NCBI GenBank assembly: GCA_037157565.1
Contig: JAZHRO010000036.1
Location: forward strand, 140,980,501-141,044,500
Source of the DNA: Thalassia testudinum
Taxonomy: Eukaryota > Streptophyta > Magnoliopsida > Alismatales > Hydrocharitaceae
Reading direction: 5' to 3'
Length of the DNA stretch: 64,000 nt
Part shown: positions 8,909 to 20,880 of the stretch, piece by piece
How positions within the stretch are numbered: the first letter of the stretch is position 1
Layout: every line of letters starts with the position of its first letter
Notes under the pieces: generated by a model
Told to the model about the DNA's origin: nothing
The model's input: the letters and a program-made list of their open reading frames with translations, nothing else
Database searches by the model: none
Translations under genes and position numbers: made by a program

Positions 8909-11854
8909 TCAATTAAGTTCTTTTGGTCTTGATAAACCTAGTAAATGACAAATTAGGTTGAATCTTTCTTTTGGCAATGGTTTTCTGAAGATATCAGCTA
9001 ATTGATTTTCTATTGTAACAAATTCTATGTTAATCTCTCCTTTTAAGATAGTCTCATTAAAAGTGATGCCTAACATCAATATGTTTAGTCCTAGAATGTT
9101 GTACTGGATTCTTAGATAAGTTAATGGCACTAGTGTTGTCACATAGTATTTTGTTGTTTTTGTAAGATAGGCTAAAATCTTGTAAGGTTTGTTTCATCCA
9201 CAATAGTTGTGAATAAGCTAAAGATGTAGCTACATATTCTACTTTGGTTGTTGAAAGTGAAACGGTGTTTTGTTTCCTAGAGAACCAAGAGACTAGGGAA
9301 TTTCCGAGAAATTACCACAGTCCACTAGTACTCTTTCTATCTGTAAAGCTACTCGCATAATCAGCATCACAAAAGGAATATAATTCCATTGTGTCTGACT
9401 TCGGATAGAAAAGTCCTAGGTCTTGTGTGTTGTTTAAATATCTAAGTATTCTTTTAATGGCATTTAAATGTATTTCTTCAGGGTTTACTTGAAAGCGAGC
9501 ACACAAACAAGTGCAAAAGAGAATATCAGGTCCACAAGCAGTCAAGTATAAGAATGATCCTATCATACTTCTATATAATTTCTGATCTACAAATTTACTT
9601 GTTTCATCATATTTTAATTGTGTAGAGGCTGCCATTAGTCTGTCTTTACTCTTCAATTTGTCCATAGAGAATTTCTTCAAGATCTCCATGGTGTATTTTG
9701 TTTGAGATATAAAGATTTTAGAGGACAACTGGTCAATTTGAAGTCCGAGAAAGAATCGAAGTTCTCTTATCATGCTTATTTCAAACTGATCCTGCATTAC
9801 CTTTACAAATTCTTGGCATAACAAATCATTAGTAGCACCGAAAATGATATCATCAACATATATTTGTATTATTAAGAGATTATGTTCTTTTCTTTTTGTA
9901 AATAATGTTGGATCTATTTTACCAATTTTAAACTCATTTTCAATTAGATAGGATTTTAATCTGTCGCACCAAGCTCGTGGAGTTTGTTTAGGTCATATAA
10001 TGCTTTGTTCAGTTTATATACATAGTCTGGATGTTTAACATCTTCAAAACCTGGAGGTTGTTTAACATACACTTCCTCCTTGATGAATCCATTTAGGAAG
10101 GTACTTTTGATGTCCATATGAAAAAGTTTGAATTTCATATAGGCAGCAAATGCTAGCAGCATTCTAATGGACTCTAAGCGAGCTACGGGCGCATATGTTT
10201 CATCAAAATCAATTCCTTCTTCTTGATTATATCCTTGGGCCACAATTCTAGCTTTATTTCTAACTACTTCTCTTGATTCATTAAGTTTATTCCTAAAGAC
10301 CCACTTGGTTCCTATAATGGTCTAAGAGTCAGGCTTTGGAACAAGTTCCCACACATGATTTCTTTTGAATTGATTCAACTCAACTTCCATTGTAATAATC
10401 CAATAAATGTTTAACATTTTTGGGTTCTAATTGAGAAACAAATGTAGTGAAAGCTAAATTATTAAAAGAAGATCTGGTTTGAACTCCTTTAGACAATTCT
10501 CCTCTCACTAATTCTTTTGGATGATCTTTCACATAGGAAATATCTCTAGGTAGTTCATCAGAAACATTTTCTTCTGGAATGTTTGATAGGTCATCTATTA
10601 GTTCATCATCATTATTGTTTATAGAAGATTTAGGTTGAGCTAATGTTTCATCAAATGATACATGCATAGTTTCCTCAACAACTAAATTCTTCTTGTTAAA
10701 ACTTTATAGGCTTTACTTCTGGTTGAGTAACTTAAGAAAATTCCTTCTGAACTTTTAGCATCAAACTTATCAAGATTGTCCTTAGTATTAAGTATAAAAC
10801 ATTGAAAACCAAATATCTTGAAGTAGGAAATTCTAAGTGTTCTTCCATGATAGAGTTCAAAAGGTGTTTTGTTTATGATTGGTCTAATCAGTGATCTATT
10901 TTGGATATAGCAAGGAGTGTTTACAACCTCTACCCAAAAATATCGAGGCAGCTTTAACTCGCACAGCATTGTGTGGGCACACTCTTGAAAGGTTCTATTT
11001 TTCCTTTCAACTAAGCCATTCTGAGGTGCGGCTCTAGGGAAAGCAAATTCATGTTTTATTCCATATTGATCACAAAATTTGGAAAAAGATTCATTCTCAA
11101 ATTCTCTGCTGTGATCACTTCTAATTCTAATCACTTTAGATCCTTTTTCATTTTGTAGTCTTCTAAGTAGTTTGCTAAAAGCATCAATGGTTAAGTCCTT
11201 ACTTTTTAAGAAAGATACCTAAGTAAATCTAGAGAAGTCATCAATTATGAGTAGACAATATCTGCACCCGCTTAGGCTTTTGGATTTGGTTGGTCCAAAC
11301 AAGTCTAAGTGAAGTAGCTCCAGAGGTTGTGAAGGGCTAACCATCCATTTTGGTTTAAAAGGATTTTTAGTTTGTTTACCAACCTGACAAGAATCGTAGA
11401 CTTTGCTTTTCTTGAAGTTGATATTTGGTAGACCTTTGACAAGCTCATGTTTCACAAATTTACTAATGTTTCTCATGTGAACGTGACCTAGTCGTCTGTG
11501 CCAAAGTGTTGCCTCTTCGTCAGATACGACAAGACATTCAAGTCTGTTGCATTTGTCGAAGTTGACAGTGTAGATATCTTTATGCCTGTTTCCTTTGAGA
11601 AGAGTTTGCTTTGTTTCTTTATCCTGTATTTTAAATCCATTTGATGTGAAAGTGATTTTGTATCCTTTATCACATATTTGTCTTACACTTAGAAGGTTAT
11701 ATTTTAATCCACCAACTAAGTGTACATTATCAAAAGATGTGAAAGAATTACCAATTTGGCCAGTACCAATAATATGACCTTTGTTGTTGTTCCTAATTGT
11801 GACTGTACCACCGTCCTGGCAGTGAAGTTGCAGGAATAGGTCTTCCTTCCCAGT
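8909..11854 (-). pseudogene. Copia pol: integrase, reverse transcriptase, RNase H
   Basis: Pol of the copia element, broken into several frames. Integrase: the HHCC zinc domain has the WHRRLGH start but its first Cys is Tyr (VYDSC). The catalytic core shows DLFGP, RSDH and VERKNR (11863-11219 and 11134-10682). Reverse transcriptase: an N-terminal part at 10243-9956 ends in a one-base frameshift. Downstream, YVDD can be read at 9860-9849, so the catalytic motif survives. RNase H starts with CDADYA (about 9370) and runs to 8909 with one stop near 9312. The retropepsin DSG-type active site is missing: the readable frame starts just after it. The product is dead as a polyprotein. Confidence 0.85.
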
Positions 11855-11876
11855 CAGTACCAATAATATGACCTTT

Positions 11877-12790
11877 TTCTTTCCTTCTCTTCTGGGAAAC
11901 TTCTTTTTTGACTCCTTCTTGAGAAATGGGCAATCCTTCTTGATGCGTCATTTTCTCTTGCAGTTGTAGCAGATAATGGCGTTTGCTTTGGCCTCATCTT
12001 TCTTCTTTCTCTAGCTTCTTTTATTCTTGAGGAACTTTCTAAACTTTCTTGAGAGGAGGGCTATGTCTTCCTCTTCATCTTCACTTGAGGAATCTTCTGA
12101 TTGTTGATTGACTTCAACAGCTAGTCTTCTTCTTGACTCCATCTTCATGATCCTTCATGTGTTGGAGTTGAACCTCGTAGGTCATAAGGCTTCCGATAAG
12201 ATCATCTAGTTTCAAGGTAGACAGATCTTTTGACTCTTGTATGGCTGTAGTCTTGGTCTCCCAATCACTGATGAGCAATCGTAGAATCTTCCTCACCAAG
12301 GCTTTGTTTTTGATCTCCTGATCTAGATTCCTTAGAAAGTTTATGATGTCCATGAATCTCGTGAACATCTCTTTAATTGATTCTCCCTTCTTCATCCTGA
12401 AAAACTCATAATTTTGCATTAGTAAATTTTCTCTAATTTCTTTTACCTTAGATGTCCCCTCGTGGGTGACTTCAAGGATGCTCCAGATCTTGTAAGCTAT
12501 CTTGCAAGCAGAAACGCGGTTGAATTCTGTCTAGAAAGCCTGCAAAAGATTGCATTCATGGCTTTTGCATTATTCATTGCCATCTTCTTTTGATCTAGTG
12601 TCATTGCCACTCCCTCCTTGATTTCAGGATAGGTGTACTTGGAGGCAATGACATCACACACCTCGAAATCCATTAACTCTAAGAAGATCTGCATCCTGGT
12701 CTTCCAGTATCTGTAGTTTGTTCCATCAAAAAGAGGAGGTCAAACTACTGATCGCCCCTTAGCATATGTGTCAACAGATGACTTTGACAT
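11877..12790 (-). pseudogene. Copia gag (UBN2-type), broken
   Basis: An ATG at 12790 starts a frame that reaches the copia Gag start motif (LFDGTNYRYW) after one in-frame TGA. It continues through DFEVCDVI and 12419-12114 (GESIKEMFTRF, SLMTYE), typical of copia Gag. The CCHC zinc knuckle near 11980-11940 reads CYNC then a stop and RIKKDC, so both Gly and His are lost. The coiled-coil spacer and protease start that should follow are deleted at 11855-11876. Gag would form the particle and bind RNA; this copy cannot. Confidence 0.8.
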
Positions 12791-12805
12791 CTTCTTGACA
12801 AACAA

Positions 12806-12817
12806 GCTCTGATACCA
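12806..12817 (-). other. Primer binding site (initiator Met tRNA)
   Basis: On the minus strand TGGTATCAGAGC, 2 nt inside the 5' LTR end (12820). This is the usual Ty1/copia primer site. It sets the inner LTR border. Confidence 0.9.
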
Positions 12818-12819
12818 AG

Positions 12820-13811
12820 TGAGGGTTTACCTGTGGATCGAATGTATACTAGAGGGGAGGGGTGAATAGTATCACCTTTTTCAAATAGTAAAAGGTAAAA
12901 ATGAATTCACAACAAAGTCAAGAACAAGTTACACCTGGGTTTAGAGTGAAAACCCAAACCGAGTAAAAACCACTACCTGAGCCTCTTAGCTTAGGATTTT
13001 CTCGACTAGTTAAGGCTAGTCAATCCACTATCGTACCACTTGAACAAGGGTAGCACAACCTCTTACAAATCACTTCTCTTTTTACCCTAAAGAGAAGAAT
13101 AATAACAACACAGATCTTCCCAACACCTTAGGATCCGTTAATTAAAACAACAATGTTGAAGAACAACAAATATATCTATGGAACCTCAATAAAAAATCAA
13201 ACTAGAATTTTAGTTGAGATTCAAAATGACATACTTTGAATGACGTGAATAGAGAAGCGTAGAAACACTTGAAAGAACGACAAGCTCTGATCTTTTTTTG
13301 AGGGAATTTCTATTGAAAGTTGATTATTCAAAAGAGCTGCGTATAACCTCGATTTATACTAAAAAGTTAGCTTGAAAAGGAAGATAAATTGGTCGATCAA
13401 TTAAGGTATATTAGTCGATCAAAAAGCTATTTGATCGATCAATTAAGTTATTTGATCAATCACTAATTGATCGATTAATTAGTTTGGTTGGTCAATTAAA
13501 AGGGTTTTAATCAACTTCCTAAAATGGGTTGGTTTGATCGATTAACTAAGTTGGTTGGTCGATCAATCAATTTTGGTCAATCAAGAGAAAGAATTGGTCA
13601 ATCAATAACCCTAAAAATTAAATTTCAAAGAAGCACGAAGATCCGTTTGAGTTTTATTTTTGAGGTTCCTTAGAACAATATCCTAGACTCTAACAAAAGT
13701 AAAAGACATAAATCAGCAACTATCTAAACTTAATCCAAGACAGAAGCTTTGATCCGAGATGGTCCTGAAATATTTGTGTAGCAGTAAACATAATTTTGGT
13801 GCATCAAAACA
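12820..13811 (-). repeat. 5' LTR of the decayed copia element (992 bp)
   Basis: Minus strand: TGTTTTGATG at 13811 to CTCA at 12820. A TATA-like AGTATAAATC lies near 13368-13357. Upstream of it (13385-13610) is a cluster of TTGATCGATCAA-type palindromes, mostly 20-22 bp apart. The right flank is GAGGT. The matching left target-site copy was not found because that end is deleted. Confidence 0.8.
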
Positions 13812-15186
13812 GAGGTGCTTACATATAACCCATACCCTCCCCAAGATTACACTTCATATGGGTCACTACCCCTTTATGAATAATCAGAAATAACCTATTA
13901 CCAGGAAGGGCCCTAGGAACCTTAATTTCTTGACTCCCCTTAACTGAACCCAAACTCACCCAACCCTTAATCAAATCATTTGGTTTAGGTGAACCAGGTG
14001 CAAGATAGGGTGTTGGCTAACTTAAGGAACACCATTCAATTTTAGAAGCTTAGCCAACACCCTACATTGAAGAATTGGGGCCTTTGATTCAAATGATTAA
14101 TGATCTTAACAAGTATTTATTGGATTGGCTCTAAGATGTTGAGGATAAAGGCTCAGGTGAGTGTTTACTTGGGAAATTGTCAAAGTTGAGGCTAAGATTT
14201 GTGATTGCTCTAGCCCAATCTTGGGATGAGTCTCAAGATGATCCCCTTTCAGGAGAGCCAATGTCAGAATCCGCGTAGGCACCTGTAGGAGGGACACATT
14301 TTACGAGATTAGGGATGACTAGGTTAGCTTAGAGCAACCAATTGAGAATGAAATGATTTCTTCACCCAAGATCCCTAAACCAGGGTATAAGGAAAAATGT
14401 CTCTGTGTACCAAGGAATAACATATGATCTTGAGACATATTAATGCGAATACAGAATTGTTTGATTCTAACGGTGAAGAATCCTTATGTGAAGTCTCATC
14501 TGAGTTTGAGGAAGATAATTTTAGTAAGACAAATGGGCCTATAGAGTACGATGAATCACTTGATAGCTCGATAATTGAGGATTGTGATCCTATCGGGGCT
14601 AGCATAGAGGATTTAGATCCTGACTTCATGGATGATTCAATCGGTAGCCTCATTCCTCAACCACACCCTAAAGTGCTGAATGATGATATTTTTGAAATCA
14701 TTGTACCCAAGTCAGTCCTGATTCAGTCACAATTATTGGACTTGCATAATTAAGATGGGGTGAATAATATGCAGGAAGTCCTGGAATCTAAAATTATGAT
14801 TGTGGTGGATAGGAGCTGAGAAATGAAAATTTGGGAAGTCAATCCCGGGGGGAGCAGAATTCTAGGTCTGGGTTCCTAAAGACCTGAAACCATCAACCTT
14901 CTGCCAGGACCCTTATAACATTTTCAACTTTGAGGATGTCCAACCCAAGCACAAATTAACTGATTATCTTTTTTATACAAATTTTCTTATTGTTCGACCT
15001 TTTGGACGTGGGTTGCAATCTCACAAACCGCAGGCCTGACCCCACAAGTACAATGATTTTCGGTTCTGGGTAATTTTCATCTAGATCCTTAGAACCACTC
15101 AACCTTGAGGCATGGGTCTGCACCACAACCTACTCCACATCTGTGAACATTCTCTACTGATGGGTCGCATAATTAAACATGGTCTT
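13812..15186 (+). pseudogene. Orphan ORF of LARD-C, decayed
   Basis: It lines up with LARD-B residues ~100 to ~530. Recognisable parts are the GTGTTGGCTAACTTAAGGAA region (14010-14030), the Asn/Lys-to-Trp helical block (14080-14240), the ACCTGTAGGAGGGACAC motif (14280-14297) and an open acidic stretch at 14424-14753 with PKSVLIQ. Stops and frameshifts are spread throughout. The copia element is joined at its 5' side, and the N-terminal Tyr-rich part is missing. It breaks at 15186 where a solo LTR is inserted. Confidence 0.75.
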
Positions 15187-17902
15187 TGTTTAGCGAGTCG
15201 AGATCAATGTTAAAATCAATGCGTCATAGTACAGTTGAAATCGCTCGAAAACAAATGAATTTTATTACTCAAAATTGTAAATCCAAGGTCGAACACAGGA
15301 AGTAAATTGAGGTTTAAAAATCAAGAACAGAACTTTGAGAAATTGAGTATAATGAAAATCAGAGTTAATGTAAAATGTAAATATAGCCACAAAATATCAA
15401 TGTATATGAAGAGCACAAAAAATGGATGTCTGATTTTGTGAATCAGACGTCTTAAACTAGTGTTTGCTACAGTGCTATGCTATTTCTCTTCTTCTTCTCT
15501 GATTTCTTCTTCTTCTTTTCTTTTCTTTCTTCTGTTCTCGTGCCTTTGCCTTTCTATCTTTAGCTTCTCCTTCTCTGTTGCCTTTGGCTTCTTCGTTTCC
15601 TTCTGTCTCTGCGGTGTCTCCTTCTTGGCTTCTTCTTCTTCTTTCTTTTGCTTCAGTCCTTCAGCCTTCAGCTCTTCTCCTTCAGCCTTGCCTCCTCCTT
15701 CCTTAGCTTCTCTGGCTACCGCTCTCTCCTTCCTTGGCTTCTTCTTCTCCTGCCTGCGAGAGCAAAACCTACCCCTACCCGCCCTCGCAATCTCTCTTCT
15801 TCTTTCTCCCTTAGGCTCACTCTCCCAGAGACTTCTCAGGTATCAGATTGGATACGCTTGCCCGGGACCAGGCCCACCAGCGTGTGTGGTGGGCGAGGAA
15901 TGCAGGTTGATCGGGTATACGGGTCAGGGCCAGGTCCGCAGGCAGTGGGTCACGGATGAGGCAGTGAGGGCGAGTGTGACCTCATCTCGTGGTCAGGAGG
16001 CGAAAAGCCTTTGTGTCTTTTTCCTCTTATGTCGCTGCGTCCGCTCTAGACTTTCTGAGGTGGGACTATGTTGTCCCACCTTCTTCGCGAGCGCCCGCAA
16101 TGGAAGTCCCTTGATTGCAGCAGCTGCATGGGGCGTCAGTGCCTATTGCTTGGCTAAGGCTGTGCACGAAGAGATTCCGTGCAACCTAGGTCTTGTTGCC
16201 TAGAGCGAGGAGTCCTGGAGGGGGCTCCCAAGCAAGCTCCTTGCTTGCGCTAATGGTGGCGAGCCTCTAACCCTGTTAGCAAGAAAATGGCCTTGCAACC
16301 TCATTACAAAGTTCAGGGAGCTGCGCCAAACACAGCGAAGGTAGTGCGAGGGTCGACGTGGCGTAGGGTGGCCGGAGCGTACGTACCTAGGTCACCCTGT
16401 GTGTGCGGAAGTGGGTGTGTTCGGGGGGAGTTATGGGGGCTTAGTGCGGTGAGTAGAGTGAGCATTTAGGGTTAGTGAGGTGTGGCGGTGCTTGTGGGGT
16501 GGTTGGCAAGGTGGATGGAGGCGTGGAGCGATAGGAACACCTCACTGGAGGTCTGGTCGAAGGTGGAGAAGGTGGTGGTGGTGTGTGGCGTCGAGGCGTG
16601 TTTGCAAGAATAGAAGATAGAAAAATATTTAGAAGGGAGAGAGGACTTAGCTGAGTGTGAATAGAAGAAGGGGGATGCAGAGGAGGAGGCCAGCTTGTAT
16701 TGCCGTCGTCGGAGATGAATTACTCAGTGGGAAGAGGACGGCGACGATGAGGGGTCGCAGGGACGTCGGCTGGTGCGGCGCGACGCGAACGAAGAGGATA
16801 GAGAGAACCCTGCCACTGGTATTATGGCAGAGCGATCAAAGAGAGAGAGGGGGGTCGTCGGAGCTTGCTGATTTATTGATAGGAGGGGGAAGAGACGAAT
16901 AGAGGGATTCTCAGGCCAATTTCAAGTTTAGAGGTTGCGGGTTGATTTGGGCGTGCTTTTATAGTCCCTGGTAGAAGGTCTTGTGCTTGGAAGCCAAGCT
17001 TCCAAGCATGGCAACCTCGCCAGAGATGGAAGGTCGAAGGTGACCCAAATCTCTCATGCATTCGCATGAGAGATTGGGTGCCAAATCAAGCCTCTGACTG
17101 TGTTCAAATTGGAGGTGATTTCTCAGAGAATCTCCCTTTCAAATTTGAAGGGGATTCTCTGAGGAATTAGGGAGATCTTTTCCTCGATACCTCGCCGGAG
17201 TAGGATTCTCTCTACTATAATGGTAGAGGAACCTAATTGCAAAGAACGACGAGGAAGTTAGGGGGGCTTCTGCAGAGGTTTTCAAAAGATAGGGGTAGAA
17301 ATGTAATTGGGCTGGACCTGTTTGCAAAGTAGGTCAAGATGAATTTCCCTTAGGTTCAAATTTTGGTACAAATATAATTTAGACCTACAGAATCCAATGG
17401 TGAAGTTGTATTTTAGGTTTGACCATGTTTGACTAGGAAATTTACATAAAAACCCAATTTAGGGCAAACATTTGACTGAGACCCCAATTTAGGTCAAAAT
17501 AGATTCTAAGGGCCAAATTGAATGTTCTAAACCCTAGAGAATATTTTTCCATGATTTTTAAAAGATTTAGGTGAATTTTATTCTAACTATAACCCTGTTA
17601 AATTAAGTGGATCTGTTTTAGGGCTATAAGAAGTCATTTAATTCCCAGCATTCACATGGACCCTTTTCTGTTTGAACCAACCCACTTTTTATCTTGTTAA
17701 GATCATTTGACCTGTGTTTAGCCCATGAGAAATCCCGTTGTTGCACTGCAATGGTAAAATTACAGTTTTATCCCTTATTTCTTGCTTTTCTCTCAGAAGG
17801 GTTATTCATTGAGTTAGGACTTCTAGTTGGTTATGTAGGAGCTTTTGTTCTCTTTTCTGGGTCAAAATGAGCTAGTTAGGGCTCATAATGGTGTTCCCAT
17901 CA
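15187..17902 (-). mobile_element. Solo LTR of Athila-like type (2716 bp)
   Basis: Flanked by GTCTT at 15182-15186 and 17903-17907. Plus-strand ends are TG and CA. On the minus strand it starts TGATGGGAACACCA. A minus-strand TATA (CTATAAAAG) lies near 16964-16956. The transcribed part contains a GAA-rich purine tract (seen as TTC at 15483-15760) and ends with the TTCGACC-type block (about 15290). It interrupts the LARD-C ORF. Frames in it (15460-16203, 16657-16902) are not genes. Confidence 0.85.
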
Positions 17903-18829
17903 GTCTTCATATAATCACTCGCCATTTTGATTCTTGCATTTCTTCCCCTTGTTTGTATAGTGTGCTTAGCTGAAGGCACTAAACTTAACACTTATACAGT
18001 CCACTTTCATCTCAGAGTTGACCTTTAATGAGGAAATTTAGGTGTTTTCTTCTCTACTCCTCTCCCTTTCATGTCTTTTTAATACAATGAGGACATTACA
18101 TTAGATAGGCATGAGGGGGTGGATATATCCTTATCTGAATTATTTTGTTAGCTCCATAGATTCTTCTATTTTCTCTTTACTTATTTTTTAAAATTGAATT
18201 AACAAAAGAGAACTTGGGCATTATAGTTTTTCAACCTTAGGAAATAATACAATAGGATCTAAACACTTAGACTCTTCAGGTCTTCGGGCTTAATCAGCTA
18301 GGGTGTGACTTGTTTCTCAAGTCCTTGCCATTCGTAAATTCATTTCTAATTGGTTAAATAAGTTGAGGTGATAAGTACACGACTTATCAACCCGCCCTTT
18401 GATTTGAGGGAAGTTTAAGTTTAAAGCATCTACACACTATTTGCACTGACTCACTTTTCGACGATTTTAACGAAAATTGGGTAGCTAATGAACCTAATAA
18501 GGTGTATGGCTAGCAAGTTGTCATGGGTTTGATGCCCCATTGACCGATTGTCTAGATCCCAACTACACTACCATTCACTTTCTGCTGCCTTTAGGTAAAT
18601 CATATATCTGGGAAGCCATTTACTCAAAAAAAAATGATAAGAAATAGAAAAGAAGAAAATAATAAATAAGCCATACTACACCGCATGAGTATAGCTGGCA
18701 AGTTGCCGTCGGTTTGATGCTCCATTGGTCGGTTGTGCAGAACCCAGCTCACGAAATGCACGTTAAATTCCAAACACTTAGGAAGAAGCGAGAGAGTAGA
18801 ATAAGCCGGGAAGATATACACTAGGTTCG
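17903..18829 (+). other. LARD-C 3' region
   Basis: Continuation of LARD-C after the solo LTR. It includes GCTTAGCTGAAGGCACTAAA (about 17970), the CAATGAGGACATTACA plus GGCATGAGGGGG block (18084-18120), the hairpin (18366-18393) and the two ~55-bp motif copies (18505-18558, 18692-18750). It stops at GTTCG (18825-18829), which repeats at 46271-46275. Confidence 0.75.
18366..18393 (+). other. Conserved hairpin, LARD-C
   Basis: GATAAGT-ACACG-ACTTATC, the same loop as in LARD-B and at the same place relative to the 3' blocks. Confidence 0.6.
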
Positions 18830-19439
18830 TGATCGCAGACATTCGAGTTGTAATAAAAATGGTGTTTTATGTGTTGTTGTTGTAGTAAAGGTGTCATAAT
18901 GTAAGCAGATGTCACGTCATTTTTATTTAATTACAAGTTTTACTGGTTAGTTTACAGGTCATTCACTGGGAGGCAGTTATTGATATACATCACACTTTAA
19001 GTCCAAAAATGTTCTTTTATTCAAAAAATGTTAAATTTATTTATAAAATGAATGAATGAATTGGTCAATTATATACAAAAAAAGTCAATTGATATGCATT
19101 ACAATGCCTTAAACATATGTATACAAACAATCACTAAAAACTAGCTAATAGTACACTATATTAATTACATACAACTAATATACGTAATACCTAAGTATAG
19201 GTACAAAAATAGCTACTAATCTATATTATACTAAGTTAAACTAATATACTAATATCTATAGTAACATAATGTACATATACAGTGACATTTACATACGTTA
19301 CTATAGCCTTGGTAATATATGTACATAACCTAAAGCAAAAATAGTTATCTATACTAACATATAAATAGATATACAGTGACAGATATATTCGTCAATATAG
19401 CTCTAAGGTTATTTATATATAGCAAAGCTCAAATATATC

Positions 19440-19565
19440 TATACTATTCTTATACGTATACATATTTATTTTATTTACTTGCATACGTATACTTATACTA
19501 TACGTATATATATATGTATACATATATACATACGCATAAACACACACAAGCACTTACACACACCA
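19440..19565. repeat. TA/CA-rich simple repeat
   Basis: Imperfect TATACGTATA and ACACAC runs; these explain the short Tyr/Thr/His-rich frames here. Confidence 0.6.
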
Positions 19566-20040
19566 ACACTTAGCCATTTTCACAGGTCATTCTCTTCTTT
19601 CTCCTCTCTTCATGACACTTGGTCACTTTTAGAATTCTCTCCTCTCTGGTTCAGTTATAGTTCTTCAACTCGAAAATTAGGTTTTAAAGAAGGCGAGCTA
19701 GCCCATGTTCAGAGGATATGCAATACCCATATGGGTGAGACCAGATTCCTACTAGTGGGCAACCCTGGTTTAGATTAGGTACGTTCCATCTGATTCCAGG
19801 TCCATAGTAGGCCCACACGCGCTCACACGCCTGCAGCCGTGAACGTGCACCGAGGATCAATGCTCATGAGAGGGGAGATGAGTAATTGGCACCCAGTGCC
19901 AGACGACTGAACAACCGACGTCACAATAACCATTTATACCGCATGAGGCAGTCTTCATTCCACGATGTGGTGCCTTTCGTAGGCGCCAAATTGGCACTTA
20001 AACCAGCGCGTGCGATTGCATGATTTAAGGATTTTGGCCC

Positions 20041-20880
20041 GAGATTCGAGGGCCATATTTTAATATTATTTTAAATTAAATTATACCATTAGAGAGCCCT
20101 TATATAGATCTACATAATTATGTAATTTATTTACAAAAATAAATTATTTAGGTATATAATTAAATTAATTAAAGTTGGTTGTTTATACATGTTAAATTAG
20201 AGTTTAATTTATTAATTAAAGTATAAATTAGTTAATTAATTATACAATTGACTTAATATAGAGTTAATTTACATAATAAATTATTTATTACACATTTTTA
20301 ATGTATTTTTGAAACTTTATTTTAATTTATATGCATTTAAATACATATTTTAGTTAGTTATAAAGATAAATAATTTATAAATACTATAATACATTATAAA
20401 TACAATATAAATAGGTTGAAAATACTTAATATAATACTATACAAGTATACATTACAAATTATCTCAGTATTCACTTAAATTACTAATTTATTTTATTTTA
20501 AGTTAATAAATTACTTAGCTAACTTAATAACTTAATTACCTATTATAAATACATAATTAAATTAAATTACAGATACTATAAAATTTATATTATGTAGCTA
20601 AATATGTATGTATAGTATCAGATATAATTATGTACATATAGATAGGTTTGTCTAATTACTTAGATTAATATACATTTAGTTTATATAAATTAATATATAA
20701 TAATACAATAAAGTTATCTATTTAATAAATCATTCTAAATATTTTATTTAATACATGGAATACATATATAAGTTAATTATACACATTATTTACATATTAT
20801 ACACTACATACATATAGCTTAGGTTTAAGTCATATTATACAAGTATATACATACTATACAAGGTATTTTTAGGTAATTTT
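20041..20880. repeat. Very A+T-rich tract
   Basis: About 840 bp almost only of A and T, with many TTAATTA/ATATAT-like runs and no open frame of note. It lies inside the large solo LTR. It may be an AT-rich expansion or a separate old insertion; no termini or target duplication were found. Confidence 0.55.

Larger units (their letters stand above)
8661..13811 (-). mobile_element. Sirevirus-like Ty1/copia element, decayed
   Basis: Read on the minus strand: 5' LTR (13811-12820), Met-tRNA primer site (12817-12806), gag from 12790, integrase, reverse transcriptase and RNase H ending at 8909. The order integrase before reverse transcriptase defines Ty1/copia. The 3' LTR survives only as a GATC-rich fragment directly after the pol stop. 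The polypurine tract and U3 start are deleted. Integrase and Gag wording resemble Sirevirus (Opie/SIRE) proteins from general knowledge; the lineage call is moderate. Confidence 0.85.

Noticed and set aside
15460..16203. 247-aa frame with a Phe/Ser-rich start resembling a signal or membrane region
   Set aside because: The hydrophobic part is the TTC-rich tract read in one frame; the frame lies wholly in a solo LTR.
20041..20880. Organellar insertion or centromeric satellite
   Set aside because: No organelle gene and no regular repeat unit; only A+T-rich sequence.
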